NCBI RefSeq assembly: GCF_001909055.1 | Contig: NZ_LVWI01000053.1 | Span: 1 to 64,000 of the forward strand | Direction of reading: 5' to 3' | Length of the DNA stretch: 64,000 bases | Origin: Paenibacillus helianthi | GTDB lineage: Bacteria; Bacillota; Bacilli; Paenibacillales; Paenibacillaceae | Shown here: positions 33,497 through 42,783 of the stretch, in pieces | How the letters are laid out: each line of letters starts with the position of its first letter | Position numbering within the stretch: position 1 is the first letter of the stretch | The notes under the pieces: model-generated | What the model saw: the letters and a program-made list of their open reading frames with translations, nothing else | Databases searched by the model: none | What the model was told of the DNA's origin: nothing | Made by a program: the position numbers and the translations under genes

Positions 33497-33748
33497 CTAT
33501 TGTTTTAAGACGGCTGCCATAGCAGCACCAACTTCTATACCGCAAGCTTTGCCCAAGTTCAGCATGGTATCAACATAAGTGATCTTCACGCCTTGTTTGT
33601 TGCAAAGCATAACAATTCTGGAAGTAAGCCGTTGATCTCCGTCCTCCGCCACATAGACTTCTGCGGCTTGGCCCAACTCTACCGCCTTGACGGTTTGTTT
33701 GGTACCGATCTTGACCTGAGCATCCTGCAATCCCATATCATCAGTCAT
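33497..33748 (-). CDS. rplGB: L7Ae-family K-turn-binding protein (YbxF-like)
   Basis: An 83-residue protein of the L7Ae/L30e/S12e/Gadd45 family. The conserved LGQAAEVYVAEDGDQRLT and CGIEVGAAMAAVL segments are seen. B. subtilis YbxF (RplGB) at the same locus binds kink-turn RNA, but a fixed ribosomal place is doubtful. It is the first gene of the unit with rpsL, rpsG, fusA and tuf. GGAGG is 12 nt before the ATG, a long spacing. Confidence 0.88.
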   Translation of the reverse strand: MTDDMGLQDAQVKIGTKQTVKAVELGQAAEVYVAEDGDQRLTSRIVMLCNKQGVKITYVDTMLNLGKACGIEVGAAMAAVLKQ

Positions 33749-33804
33749 AATATATGATTACCTCCAATGAACAAGAATAACAAGGCCACTCACGCACCTT
33801 AGAC

Positions 33805-33833
33805 ATATTAGCATTATCATCTGATGATGTCAA
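33805..33833 (-). promoter_or_regulatory. promoter of the rplGB-rpsL-rpsG-fusA-tuf operon
   Basis: TTGACA (33828-33833) and TAATAT (33805-33810) on the minus strand are separated by 17 nt, with a start expected near 33798, about 50 nt before the gene. It shows that the str operon has its own strong start in addition to any read-through from rpoC. Confidence 0.85.
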
Positions 33834-33875
33834 GATATTCGGCAATAAATTTATAAATATTCACAGTGGAGTGAC

Positions 33876-33905
33876 CGCGTCACGATCTATAACGACCATG
33901 ACGCG
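33876..33905 (-). other. hairpin downstream of rpoC
   Basis: CGCGTCA (33876-33882) pairs perfectly with TGACGCG (33899-33905), and the inner bases can pair further. It starts 26 nt after the rpoC stop but has no U-tract, so it could be a weak terminator, a 3' end stabiliser or a processing site. Confidence 0.5.
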
Positions 33906-33930
33906 TAAAACTGCCACTATGATTATTCAA

Positions 33931-36900
33931 CTATTCAGCAGGAACCGTCTCTAGAGCTTCCAGCTTGCTTTCTTCATTCGGATCGCTAAGCGTGACATTG
34001 CGGTAACGGTTCATACCCGTACCGGCAGGAATCAGCTTACCAATCAGAACGTTTTCTTTCAGGCCGAGAAGTTTATCCACTTTACCTTTGATCGCTGCAT
34101 CTGTCAGGACACGAGTTGTTTCCTGGAAGGATGCCGCAGATAAGAAGGAGTCTGTTTCAAGCGAAGCTTTGGTAATACCTAGCAGTACCGGTTTGGCAAC
34201 TGCCGGCTCCTTACCAGACAGAATTGCTTCCTTGTTGGCTGCTTCATACTCATGAATATCAGAGAAAGCACCCGGCAACAGATTCGTATCACCAGCTTCG
34301 ATGATGCGGATCTTGCGCAGCATTTGCTTAATCATAACTTCAATGTGCTTATCATTGATTTCAACGCCCTGGTTACGATATACACGCTGTACTTCTTGCA
34401 GAATGTAGTTTTGTACCCCGCGGATCCCTTTGATGCGCAGCATTTCTTTCGGGTCGATCGAACCGTCTGTCAGTTCATCCCCAGCTTCGATTTCCTGGCC
34501 TTCACTAACACGTAGACGCGAGCCATAGGTAATAGAGTAGGTTTTGGATTCAGCTTCCCCTTGTACCTCGATTTCACGACGGTCCTTGGTTTCACGAATT
34601 TCCTTGATTACACCATCAATCTCACTAATTGTCGCCTGACCTTTAGGGTTACGGGCTTCAAACAGCTCTTGAATACGAGGCAAACCTTGCGTGATGTCAT
34701 CACCGGCAACACCACCGGTATGGAACGTACGCATGGTAAGCTGGGTTCCTGGCTCACCGATGGATTGAGCGGCGATAATACCTACAGCTTCACCGATATC
34801 CACATGTTTGCCTGTTGCCAGATTACGTCCGTAGCATTTCTTGCAGACCCCGTGACGGGCACGGCAGCTCAATACAGAGCGAATCTGCAGCTTGGTTACC
34901 CCTGCGTTCACAATTTCCTCAGCCTTGTCGGAGTCAATCAGATCGTTACGGTTAACGATGACTTCCTTCGTCTCTGGATGACGAACAGTTTCAAAGGAGT
35001 AACGGCCTTCAATACGGTCATACAAATCCTCGATAACTTCCTTGCCATCCTGTATCCGGCTGACAGTGAAGCCTTTATCCGTACCACAGTCTTCTTCACG
35101 GACAATAACGTCCTGTGCAACGTCAACGAGACGACGGGTTAGATAACCAGAGTCCGCTGTACGCAGCGCTGTATCGGCCAGACCTTTACGAGCTCCGTGA
35201 GTGGAAATAAAGTACTCGAGGACGGTTAGGCCTTCACGGAAGTTCGCCTTGATTGGCAATTCAAAAATCCGTCCTGAAGGTGTAGCCATCAGACCACGCA
35301 TACCACCCAGCTGTGTAATCTGCGATTTGTTACCACGCGCCTTGGAGTCAACCATGAGCATGATAGAATTGAACCGGTCCATCGATTTGAGCAGGATGTT
35401 CGTAAGATCATCCTTCGTCTTCGACCAGATTTCAATGACGCGGTCATACCGCTCATCATTGGTAATCAGACCACGACGGTATTGGTTGGCAACCACATCA
35501 ACCTTAGCTTCCGATTCTTTAAGAATGGTTACTTTCTCTTCAGGTACAATAACATCCGATACGGCTACAGTAACACCGGAACGAGTGGAGTACGTGAAGC
35601 CGAGTTGCTTGATTTTATCCAAAATCATAGATGTCTTGGTTGTATGGTAAATCTCAAAGCAACGGGCAATAATCAAACCTAAATATTCTTTACCTACTGC
35701 ACTTGCATCCGGCAGGCTCATGATCAATTCGCGAATATCCGCGCCTTTTTCATAAATGAAATATTTCTCAGGTGTGCCTTGCAGCAAGTTGGTTTTTGTT
35801 GCTTCGTTGATGTAAGGGAAACTGCTTGGATAGATTTCGTTGAAGATAATCTTACCGACAGTTGTAATTAGCATTGCATTCTGCTGAGCTTCCGTAAAGC
35901 ATGTTTTGCCGAGAGCTTTGGCAGGAATAGCTACGCGAGCATGTAAGCCTGCAGTTCCGCGTTGGTAAGCCGATACAGCTTCGTTCACGGTACGCAGAAT
36001 CATGCCACTTCCCTTTTCTTCCTTGTTGTCCATGGTCAAATAGAATGTACCAAGGACCATATCCTGAGAAGGTGTAACTACCGGTTTGCCATCTTTAGGG
36101 TTCAGAATGTTACCGGAAGCCAGCATCAGGATACGTGCTTCAGCCTGAGCTTCAGCGGACAGAGGAACGTGAACTGCCATCTGGTCACCGTCAAAGTCGG
36201 CATTGTAAGCCGTACATACGAGTGGGTGCAGACGGATAGCATGACCCTCAACCAGAATGGGTTCAAATGCTTGAATCCCGAGTCTGTGAAGCGTAGGTGC
36301 GCGGTTCAGCAGAACCGGATGCTCCTTAATGACATCTTCAAGCACATCCCACACTTCTGGGCTGACACGTTCAACTTTGCGTTTTGCACTCTTGATGTTA
36401 TGGGCAAGGCCCTTGTTAACAAGTTCTTTCATCACGAACGGCTTGAACAATTCGAGCGCCATTTTCTTAGGCAGACCGCATTGATACATTTTCAGGTACG
36501 GGCCTACTACGATAACGGAACGTCCGGAATAGTCAACACGTTTACCGAGCAAGTTCTGGCGGAAACGTCCCTGTTTACCTTTCAGCATATGGCTGAGGGA
36601 TTTGAGCGGACGGTTACCAGGACCTGTTACAGGACGGCCACGACGGCCGTTATCAATCAAAGCATCTACGGCCTCTTGAAGCATGCGTTTCTCGTTCTGC
36701 ACGATAATGTCTGGCGCACCGAGGTCTAACAGTCTTTTCAGACGGTTATTACGGTTAATTACACGACGATACAGATCATTAAGGTCAGACGTAGCAAAAC
36801 GGCCACCATCGAGTTGAACCATTGGACGAAGCTCAGGAGGAATAACCGGAAGTACATCCATGATCATCCAGTCAGGCTTGTTGCCGGAGTTGCGGAAAGC

Positions 36901-37542
36901 CTCGATCACTTCCAGGCGTTTGATCGCCCGGTTGCGGCGTTGACCTTGAGCTGTGCGCAGCTCTTCTTTGAGGAATTCCAGCTCTTTATCGATATCGATA
37001 TCCTGAAGGAGCTTTTTAACCGCTTCAGCACCCATTCCGGCTTGGAATCCGTAACCGTATTTTTCACGATAGCTGCGGTATTCCTTCTCGGACAGAAGTT
37101 GTTTCTTCTCCAACGGTGTTTCACCTGGATCCGTTACAACATAAGATGCAAAGTAGATGATCTCTTCAAGCGATCTTGGGGACATATCAAGGGCCAGACC
37201 CATTCGGCTTGGAATCCCTTTGAAATACCAGATATGAGAAACCGGAGCAGCCAATTCGATGTGACCCATGCGTTCACGACGAACCTTGGCACGTGTAACT
37301 TCAACGCCGCAACGATCGCACACAACGCCTTTATAACGTACACGTTTGTATTTACCGCAATGGCATTCCCAGTCCTTTTGCGGTCCGAAAATGCGCTCGC
37401 AGAACAAGCCCTCTTTTTCCGGTTTCAACGTACGATAGTTAATGGTTTCCGGTTTTTTTACTTCTCCGCGGGACCAAGAGCGAATTTTTTCCGGAGAAGC
37501 AAGCCCGATTTTCATAAATTCAAAACTGTTGATGTCCAACAA
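33931..37542 (-). CDS. rpoC: DNA-directed RNA polymerase beta' subunit
   Basis: A 1203-residue beta' subunit. The N-terminal zinc-binding cysteines CHCGKYKR...CDRCGVEV, the catalytic NADFDGDQMAVH motif with the Mg-binding aspartates, the bridge helix and the second cysteine set (CRARHGVCKKCYG) are all present. The start is TTG at 37542, 8 nt from GGAGG. In the operon with rpoB, 111 nt downstream, with a strong hairpin between them. Confidence 0.99.
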   Translation of the reverse strand: MLDINSFEFMKIGLASPEKIRSWSRGEVKKPETINYRTLKPEKEGLFCERIFGPQKDWECHCGKYKRVRYKGVVCDRCGVEVTRAKVRRERMGHIELAAPVSHIWYFKGIPSRMGLALDMSPRSLEEIIYFASYVVTDPGETPLEKKQLLSEKEYRSYREKYGYGFQAGMGAEAVKKLLQDIDIDKELEFLKEELRTAQGQRRNRAIKRLEVIEAFRNSGNKPDWMIMDVLPVIPPELRPMVQLDGGRFATSDLNDLYRRVINRNNRLKRLLDLGAPDIIVQNEKRMLQEAVDALIDNGRRGRPVTGPGNRPLKSLSHMLKGKQGRFRQNLLGKRVDYSGRSVIVVGPYLKMYQCGLPKKMALELFKPFVMKELVNKGLAHNIKSAKRKVERVSPEVWDVLEDVIKEHPVLLNRAPTLHRLGIQAFEPILVEGHAIRLHPLVCTAYNADFDGDQMAVHVPLSAEAQAEARILMLASGNILNPKDGKPVVTPSQDMVLGTFYLTMDNKEEKGSGMILRTVNEAVSAYQRGTAGLHARVAIPAKALGKTCFTEAQQNAMLITTVGKIIFNEIYPSSFPYINEATKTNLLQGTPEKYFIYEKGADIRELIMSLPDASAVGKEYLGLIIARCFEIYHTTKTSMILDKIKQLGFTYSTRSGVTVAVSDVIVPEEKVTILKESEAKVDVVANQYRRGLITNDERYDRVIEIWSKTKDDLTNILLKSMDRFNSIMLMVDSKARGNKSQITQLGGMRGLMATPSGRIFELPIKANFREGLTVLEYFISTHGARKGLADTALRTADSGYLTRRLVDVAQDVIVREEDCGTDKGFTVSRIQDGKEVIEDLYDRIEGRYSFETVRHPETKEVIVNRNDLIDSDKAEEIVNAGVTKLQIRSVLSCRARHGVCKKCYGRNLATGKHVDIGEAVGIIAAQSIGEPGTQLTMRTFHTGGVAGDDITQGLPRIQELFEARNPKGQATISEIDGVIKEIRETKDRREIEVQGEAESKTYSITYGSRLRVSEGQEIEAGDELTDGSIDPKEMLRIKGIRGVQNYILQEVQRVYRNQGVEINDKHIEVMIKQMLRKIRIIEAGDTNLLPGAFSDIHEYEAANKEAILSGKEPAVAKPVLLGITKASLETDSFLSAASFQETTRVLTDAAIKGKVDKLLGLKENVLIGKLIPAGTGMNRYRNVTLSDPNEESKLEALETVPAE

Positions 37543-37586
37543 GGAGCAACCCTCCTTAATCTATATCTTGATTTATTACCGCATAG

Positions 37587-37618
37587 GCCCTCTCTTGACG
37601 GTTAGGTCAACAGAGGGC
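37587..37618 (-). other. strong hairpin between rpoB and rpoC
   Basis: GCCCTCT (37587-37593) pairs with AGAGGGC (37612-37618), then a single mismatch, then TTGAC with GTCAA, around a 6-nt loop. There is no U-tract, so it is not a classic terminator. It stands 45 nt before the rpoC start. Likely an mRNA processing or stability element; RNase III cleavage is a guess. Confidence 0.6.
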
Positions 37619-37653
37619 ACGGTTCATTTCAATGAAATTCAGCTTTACTAGAA

Positions 37654-40600
37654 CTACTCTATCCCGACTTCCGCGCCTTCCAAATTCAGGCTCAGCTTGT
37701 CGCCTGACGTCTCGTCCTCATCGTCCAGTTCCTTCATCTCAATCTCCTGCTCATCGCCACTGAGGATCTTAACATCCATACCCAGCGACTGCAGTTCCTT
37801 GATCAATACTTTGAACGCTTCGGGTACACCAGGTTCCGGCAAGTTCTCACCCTTGACAATGGCTTCGTACGTTTTCACACGTCCAACCACGTCATCGGAT
37901 TTTACTGTCAAGATTTCTTGCAGTGTATAAGCAGCGCCATAGGCTTCAAGCGCCCAAACTTCCATTTCCCCGAAACGCTGTCCACCAAACTGGGCTTTAC
38001 CGCCGAGTGGCTGCTGGGTAACGAGTGAGTAAGGACCTGTGGAGCGGGCATGAATCTTATCATCAACCATGTGCGCCAGTTTGATCATGTGCATGACACC
38101 GACAGTTACTTCACGTTCGAAGCGTTCACCTGTACGGCCATCGTATAGCACAGTTTTACCATTGCGTTGCATGCCGGCTTCTTCCATCGTATCGAAGACG
38201 TCATACTCGCGCGCACCGTCAAATACCGGAGTGGCAACGTGAATCCCCAGACGAAGTGCAGCCATACCAATATGAACTTCCAGCACCTGTCCGATATTCA
38301 TACGGGAAGGAACGCCCAGCGGGTTCAGTACTACCTGTACTGGCGTACCATCTGGCAGGAAAGGCATATCTTCTTCAGGAAGTATACGAGCAACGACACC
38401 CTTGTTACCGTGACGTCCGGCCATTTTGTCACCCTCAGAGATCTTACGTTTCTGAGCAATGTAGACACGAACCAATTGATTCACACCTGGTGGTAGTTCA
38501 TCACCATTCTCACGGGTGAATACTTTAACGTCAACGATAATACCATCACTACCATGAGGAACGCGCAGGGAAGTATCACGCACTTCACGTGCCTTCTCAC
38601 CAAAGATTGCATGGAGCAGGCGCTCTTCAGCAGTCAGTTCAGTTACACCCTTAGGGGTTACTTTACCGACAAGGATGTCACCAGCATTGATTTCCGCACC
38701 AATACGGATAATACCGCGTTCGTCGAGATTGCGAAGCGCTTCTTCACCGACATTTGGAATATCACGGGTAATCTCTTCTGGTCCCAGCTTGGTATCACGA
38801 GCCTCAGATTCGTATTCTTCAATATGAATCGAAGTGTATACATCTTCTTTGACCAGCTTTTCACTCAGCAGGATCGCATCCTCGTAGTTGTAACCTTCCC
38901 AAGTCATGAACGCAACAACTACGTTGCGGCCCAGGGCCAATTCACCCATCTCTGTAGAAGGTCCGTCTGCAAGAATGTCCCCCTTCTTCACAACGTCGCC
39001 TCTTTTAGCCAGTGGACGCTGATTTATACAGGTACCTTGGTTCGAACGCATAAATTTGTGTAATTTATATTTAACGATATCACCTTTAACCTCTTTGCCT
39101 TCAATCATCTCAACCCGGCGCAGCCAGATTTCGTTGGCAGAAGAACGTTCAATAATACCGTCATATTTGGAGACAATACATACGCCAGAGTCCTTAGCGG
39201 ATTTATGCTCCATTCCTGTACCGACAAGTGGAGCCTTCGGAATCAGAAGTGGAACGGCTTGACGCTGCATGTTAGATCCCATCAGCGCGCGGTTGGAGTC
39301 ATCATTCTCAAGGAACGGAATGAGCGCCGTAGCGACTGATACAACCTGTTTTGGTGATACGTCCATGTAGTCAACGCGGTTACTAGGCATAGTGGTAATG
39401 TTGTCTGAATCCTTGTTGTAACGAACGATAACCATATCTTCCTTAAAGGTTCCATCTTCATCGATCTGCACATTTGCCTGAGCAACGACATAGTTATCTT
39501 CTTCATCGGCGGTCAAATAATCGATATGTTCTGTCACCTTGCCGGTCTTCGGATCCACCCAACGGTACGGAGCCTCAATAAAGCCGTACTCATTGATGCG
39601 GGCAAAGGTGGACAAGGAGTTGATCAAACCGATATTCGGACCTTCCGGTGTTTCGATTGGACACATACGGCCGTAGTGACTGTGATGTACGTCGCGGACT
39701 TCAAAGCCTGCGCGTTCACGGGTCAGACCACCGGGTCCGAGTGCGGATAGACGACGCTTATGCGTAAGTTCAGCAAGCGGGTTCGTCTGGTCCATAAACT
39801 GCGACAGCTGGGAACTACCAAAGAACTCTTTAATAGACGCAATAACCGGGCGAATATTGATCAGAGCCTGCGGAGTAATTGCATTCGCATCTTGAATCGA
39901 CATTCTCTCACGCACTACGCGTTCCATACGGGACAACCCGATACGGAATTGGTTCTGCAGCAATTCACCCACGGAACGCAGACGACGGTTACCCAAGTGG
40001 TCAATGTCATCTGTATTGCCGATACCATGCAGCAAATTAATAAAGTAGCTGATTGAGGAAATAATATCAGCCTGGGTAATATGTTTAACGGATTTATCGA
40101 TATTGCCGTTGGCAATCAGCTTGATAACCCGGCCTTCCTCGATCGGCGAGAATACATCGATCGTTTGCAACGGGATATCTTCACTGTCCAGTACTCCACC
40201 GGTAACTCGGTAGGTTTTGGCAGCGACTTCTTTCTCAAAATAAGGGATCAGCTCATCAAGAAGTCTGCGGTCAACCATTTGTCCGGATTCCGCCAGAATT
40301 TCTCCAGTAGCCTCATCAACCAAAGGCTGTGCCAGCCGCTGATTAAACAACCGGTTCTTAATGTGCAGCTTTTTATTGATTTTGTAACGACCGACATTAG
40401 CCAAATCATAGCGCTTCGGATCGAAGAAACGTGCGACCAAAAGGCTCTTGGCGTTATCCAGTGTCGGCGGCTCGCCCGGACGCAGACGCTCGTAAATTTC
40501 AATAAGCGCCTTCTCAGTGGAGTCCGTATTGTCTTTATCCAGCGTATTGCGAATATATTCATCATTCCCAAGCAGTTCCAGAATCTCGGCATCACTGCCG

Positions 40601-41199
40601 AAACCGAGAGCACGCAGAAGGACAGTAACTGGAATCTTACGTGTCCGGTCGATACGAACATACATGATGTCCTTAGCGTCCGTTTCCAATTCAAGCCAAG
40701 CTCCGCGGTTTGGAATTACTGTGGCGGTGTAGGTTTTTTTGCCGTTCTTATCTACTTTCGTGCTGAAATAGACGCTTGGAGAGCGAACCAACTGGCTGAC
40801 AATAACCCGTTCCGCACCATTGATAATAAAAGTGCCGGTCTCCGTCATCAGCGGGAAATCTCCCATGAACACTTCCTGCTCTTTGACCTCACCGGTCTCC
40901 TTATTGATGAGCCGCACCTTCACACGCAGAGGAGCCGCATATGTCACGTCCCGCTCTTTAGCGTCGTCAACCGTATACTTCGGTTCGCCTAGGCTGTAAT
41001 CAATGAACTCAAGTACCAAATTGCCTGTGAAATCCTGGATTGGCGAGATGTCCTGGAACATTTCACGCAAACCTTCCTCCAAAAACCAATCATACGATTT
41101 CTGTTGGATCTCGATCAGGTTAGGGACCTCGAGTACCTCTTTAATTCTCGCATAGCTCCGCCGAGTGCGTCGACCATACTGAACAAGATGTCCTGCCAA
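37654..41199 (-). CDS. rpoB: DNA-directed RNA polymerase beta subunit
   Basis: A 1181-residue beta subunit. The rifampicin region FGSSQLSQFMDQTNPLAELT with HKRRLSALGPGGL is wild type at the usual resistance positions, so sensitivity is predicted. The conserved GRHGNKGVV and the C-terminal GGKAQFGGQRFGEMEVWALE segments are present. The start is TTG at 41199 after GAGGGGTG, like B. subtilis rpoB. It is preceded by its own promoter and a long leader. Confidence 0.99.
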   Translation of the reverse strand: MAGHLVQYGRRTRRSYARIKEVLEVPNLIEIQQKSYDWFLEEGLREMFQDISPIQDFTGNLVLEFIDYSLGEPKYTVDDAKERDVTYAAPLRVKVRLINKETGEVKEQEVFMGDFPLMTETGTFIINGAERVIVSQLVRSPSVYFSTKVDKNGKKTYTATVIPNRGAWLELETDAKDIMYVRIDRTRKIPVTVLLRALGFGSDAEILELLGNDEYIRNTLDKDNTDSTEKALIEIYERLRPGEPPTLDNAKSLLVARFFDPKRYDLANVGRYKINKKLHIKNRLFNQRLAQPLVDEATGEILAESGQMVDRRLLDELIPYFEKEVAAKTYRVTGGVLDSEDIPLQTIDVFSPIEEGRVIKLIANGNIDKSVKHITQADIISSISYFINLLHGIGNTDDIDHLGNRRLRSVGELLQNQFRIGLSRMERVVRERMSIQDANAITPQALINIRPVIASIKEFFGSSQLSQFMDQTNPLAELTHKRRLSALGPGGLTRERAGFEVRDVHHSHYGRMCPIETPEGPNIGLINSLSTFARINEYGFIEAPYRWVDPKTGKVTEHIDYLTADEEDNYVVAQANVQIDEDGTFKEDMVIVRYNKDSDNITTMPSNRVDYMDVSPKQVVSVATALIPFLENDDSNRALMGSNMQRQAVPLLIPKAPLVGTGMEHKSAKDSGVCIVSKYDGIIERSSANEIWLRRVEMIEGKEVKGDIVKYKLHKFMRSNQGTCINQRPLAKRGDVVKKGDILADGPSTEMGELALGRNVVVAFMTWEGYNYEDAILLSEKLVKEDVYTSIHIEEYESEARDTKLGPEEITRDIPNVGEEALRNLDERGIIRIGAEINAGDILVGKVTPKGVTELTAEERLLHAIFGEKAREVRDTSLRVPHGSDGIIVDVKVFTRENGDELPPGVNQLVRVYIAQKRKISEGDKMAGRHGNKGVVARILPEEDMPFLPDGTPVQVVLNPLGVPSRMNIGQVLEVHIGMAALRLGIHVATPVFDGAREYDVFDTMEEAGMQRNGKTVLYDGRTGERFEREVTVGVMHMIKLAHMVDDKIHARSTGPYSLVTQQPLGGKAQFGGQRFGEMEVWALEAYGAAYTLQEILTVKSDDVVGRVKTYEAIVKGENLPEPGVPEAFKVLIKELQSLGMDVKILSGDEQEIEMKELDDEDETSGDKLSLNLEGAEVGIE

Positions 41200-41300
41200 C
41201 TTTACTCACCCCTCATGTCTACTCACTTAAAAATTGATTGCGAACCCTTGTTTGGACCCGTATAATGGAACCATAACACAAGGACTCAGCCATAAATAAA

Positions 41301-41336
41301 GAAAAGCCCTTATCGAAATCTTCGAAAAAAGAGCGC
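41301..41336 (-). terminator. terminator-like hairpin in the rpoB leader
   Basis: On the minus strand GCGCTCTTTTTTCGAA can pair with TTCGATAAGGGC, followed by TTTTC. The stem is imperfect with an A/U-rich middle. It lies about 100 nt upstream of the rpoB start, inside the leader, where it could attenuate transcription. A 61-codon frame over the same stretch is not supported by a ribosome binding site. Confidence 0.45.
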
Positions 41337-41435
41337 ATCTTTCCACGGCCAAAATACTCCTTATCCGTAGATTTGCCTAAAACGTAGGTATTATACGTCA
41401 CCAAGCAACAGTTTATGCGCTATTATCTATTGACC

Positions 41436-41450
41436 CGGCGACCCTCGCCG
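41436..41450. other. small perfect hairpin in the rpoB leader
   Basis: CGGCGA-CCC-TCGCCG (or its complement in the RNA) is a perfect 6-bp stem with a 3-nt loop. It lies in the 5' half of the leader. A second palindrome, GCCGTACGGC, lies about 50 nt further upstream. The leader otherwise (41200-41570) contains no gene. Confidence 0.55.
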
Positions 41451-41578
41451 TGACAGGAACATAGAGAACTGAATTCGCAAAAACTTGCCGTACGGCATGC
41501 GCTTACCGGCGACAATATATTACTTGACATTTCAGCAAACTAAAGACATGGAGCCTATCTTAATACTGACATTTTATA

Positions 41579-41607
41579 ATAATAACACTATCGACAATAC
41601 ATGTCAA
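41579..41607 (-). promoter_or_regulatory. rpoB-rpoC promoter
   Basis: TTGACA (41602-41607) and TATTAT (41579-41584) on the minus strand are separated by 17 nt. The predicted start near 41572 gives a leader of about 370 nt. The promoter lies just past the stop of the RsmC-like gene, so rpoBC can be transcribed separately from the rplKAJL genes. Confidence 0.85.
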
Positions 41608-41621
41608 CATGCTATTTATTT

Positions 41622-42218
41622 TTATTTTTGTGCTTTAATAATCCGATAGCCTTTGTCTTTCCCTACTTCTTCTACATCCTCAAACATGCTCTCAAGCTTG
41701 GCTACTGCCGATGGTGCCCCCTGTTTCTTCTGAATCACAACCCACAGCGCTCCGCCCTTATTCAAATGCTCATAGGCTTGTTCGAAAATTTGATGCACCA
41801 CCGTCTTACCGGCACGAATCGGAGGATTTGTCACAATCACATCGAATTTCCGTCCCTTCACGGCAGAGAGTACATCACTCTCCAATACGGTTACATTGCT
41901 AATCCCATTGTTCCGGGCATTCTCACGAGCTAGTTCTACCGCCCTGCTGTTAATATCAATCATCGTGATATGTCCCTTGGGGGCCAGATAAGCTGCGCTA
42001 ATCCCGATCGGGCCGTAACCACAACCCACATCAAGTACGGAGGTTCCATCCGGAATATCCATCGTTTCGATTAGTACACGGCTGCCGTAATCGATATCTC
42101 CTTTGGAAAAAACACCGGCGTCGCTGGTAAAGCGGAGGCTTTTTCCTCTTAGAACCGTATCGATGGTGCGTCTATCATGACGCGCATCCGGCTGCTGCGA
42201 GTAATAATGCTGCGACAT
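41622..42218 (-). CDS. RsmC-like class I SAM-dependent methyltransferase (YbxB-like)
   Basis: A 198-residue Rossmann-fold methyltransferase with SAM motif VLDVGCGYGPIGIS and the catalytic NPP motif in TNPPIRAGK. It resembles the C-terminal catalytic half of RsmC, which methylates 16S G1207 to m2G; B. subtilis has YbxB at this same site between rplL and rpoB. The substrate is inferred from family and context. GGGAGG lies upstream of the ATG at 42218; the frame extends to 42275 without support. Tandem hairpins separate it from rplL. Confidence 0.9.
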   Translation of the reverse strand: MSQHYYSQQPDARHDRRTIDTVLRGKSLRFTSDAGVFSKGDIDYGSRVLIETMDIPDGTSVLDVGCGYGPIGISAAYLAPKGHITMIDINSRAVELARENARNNGISNVTVLESDVLSAVKGRKFDVIVTNPPIRAGKTVVHQIFEQAYEHLNKGGALWVVIQKKQGAPSAVAKLESMFEDVEEVGKDKGYRIIKAQK

Positions 42219-42270
42219 ATTATATATCCTCCCTTTCGTTCTGCTCTTTCTAGCAAGGCATAGCTTATAC

Positions 42271-42304
42271 AGCAACCCCCTTGAACAAGTTCAAGGGGGT
42301 TGCT
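42271..42304 (-). other. perfect 16-bp inverted repeat between rplL and the methyltransferase gene
   Basis: AGCAACCCCCTTGAAC (42271-42286) is exactly complementary to GTTCAAGGGGGTTGCT (42289-42304). The outer part gives a very stable RNA hairpin with a short loop. No U-tract follows on either strand, so ordinary termination is doubtful; it may trim or stabilise the rplJL message. Confidence 0.8.
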
Positions 42305-42310
42305 AGAACT

Positions 42311-42335
42311 GGGAACAGGCATAACACCTATTCCC
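42311..42335 (-). other. second hairpin after rplL
   Basis: GGGAACAGG (42311-42319) pairs with CCTATTCCC (42327-42335) with one mismatch around a 7-nt loop. It lies 24 nt past the rplL stop and directly before the perfect inverted repeat, so the two form a tandem structure in the RNA. Confidence 0.55.
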
Positions 42336-42358
42336 GGTGCAAAACCATAAAAGTTATA

Positions 42359-42718
42359 TTACTTCACTTCTACAGCTGCGCCTGCTTCTTCCAATTTTGC
42401 TTTGGTAGCTTCGGCTTCTTCTTTGCTTACCTTTTCTTTGATTGCTTTTGGAGCGTTGTCTACGAGGTCTTTAGCTTCTTTCAAGCCCAGGCCTGTGATT
42501 TCGCGAACGATCTTGATAACGTTGATCTTGGAAGCGCCAGCGCCTGTCAAGATTACGTCGAATTCGGATTGTTCTTCTTCTACTGCTGCTACTGCACCGC
42601 CAGCTGCTACTGGAGCTGCCGCAGTTACGCCGAACTCTTCTTCGATTGCTTTTACCAGGTCGTTCAGTTCCAATACGCTCATGCCTTTAATTTCTTCCAA
42701 GATTGTTTCTTTGCTCAT
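42359..42718 (-). CDS. rplL: 50S ribosomal protein L7/L12
   Basis: A 119-residue stalk protein that recruits translational GTPases. N-terminal dimerisation helices, an Ala/Val-rich hinge (AAAPVAAGGAVAAVEEE) and the C-terminal factor-binding domain with KINVIKIVREITGLGLKEAK are present. It pairs with L10 from the gene 65 nt upstream. Confidence 0.98.
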   Translation of the reverse strand: MSKETILEEIKGMSVLELNDLVKAIEEEFGVTAAAPVAAGGAVAAVEEEQSEFDVILTGAGASKINVIKIVREITGLGLKEAKDLVDNAPKAIKEKVSKEEAEATKAKLEEAGAAVEVK

Positions 42719-42783
42719 GATTGAACCTCCATTTTATATTTAAATTTATTTGTGGTAATGATTATAATACTAGAATCAAAGGC

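Noticed and set aside
41219..41404. 61-codon minus-strand frame upstream of rpoB
   Set aside because: No Shine-Dalgarno, and it spans the leader hairpin; treated as leader RNA.
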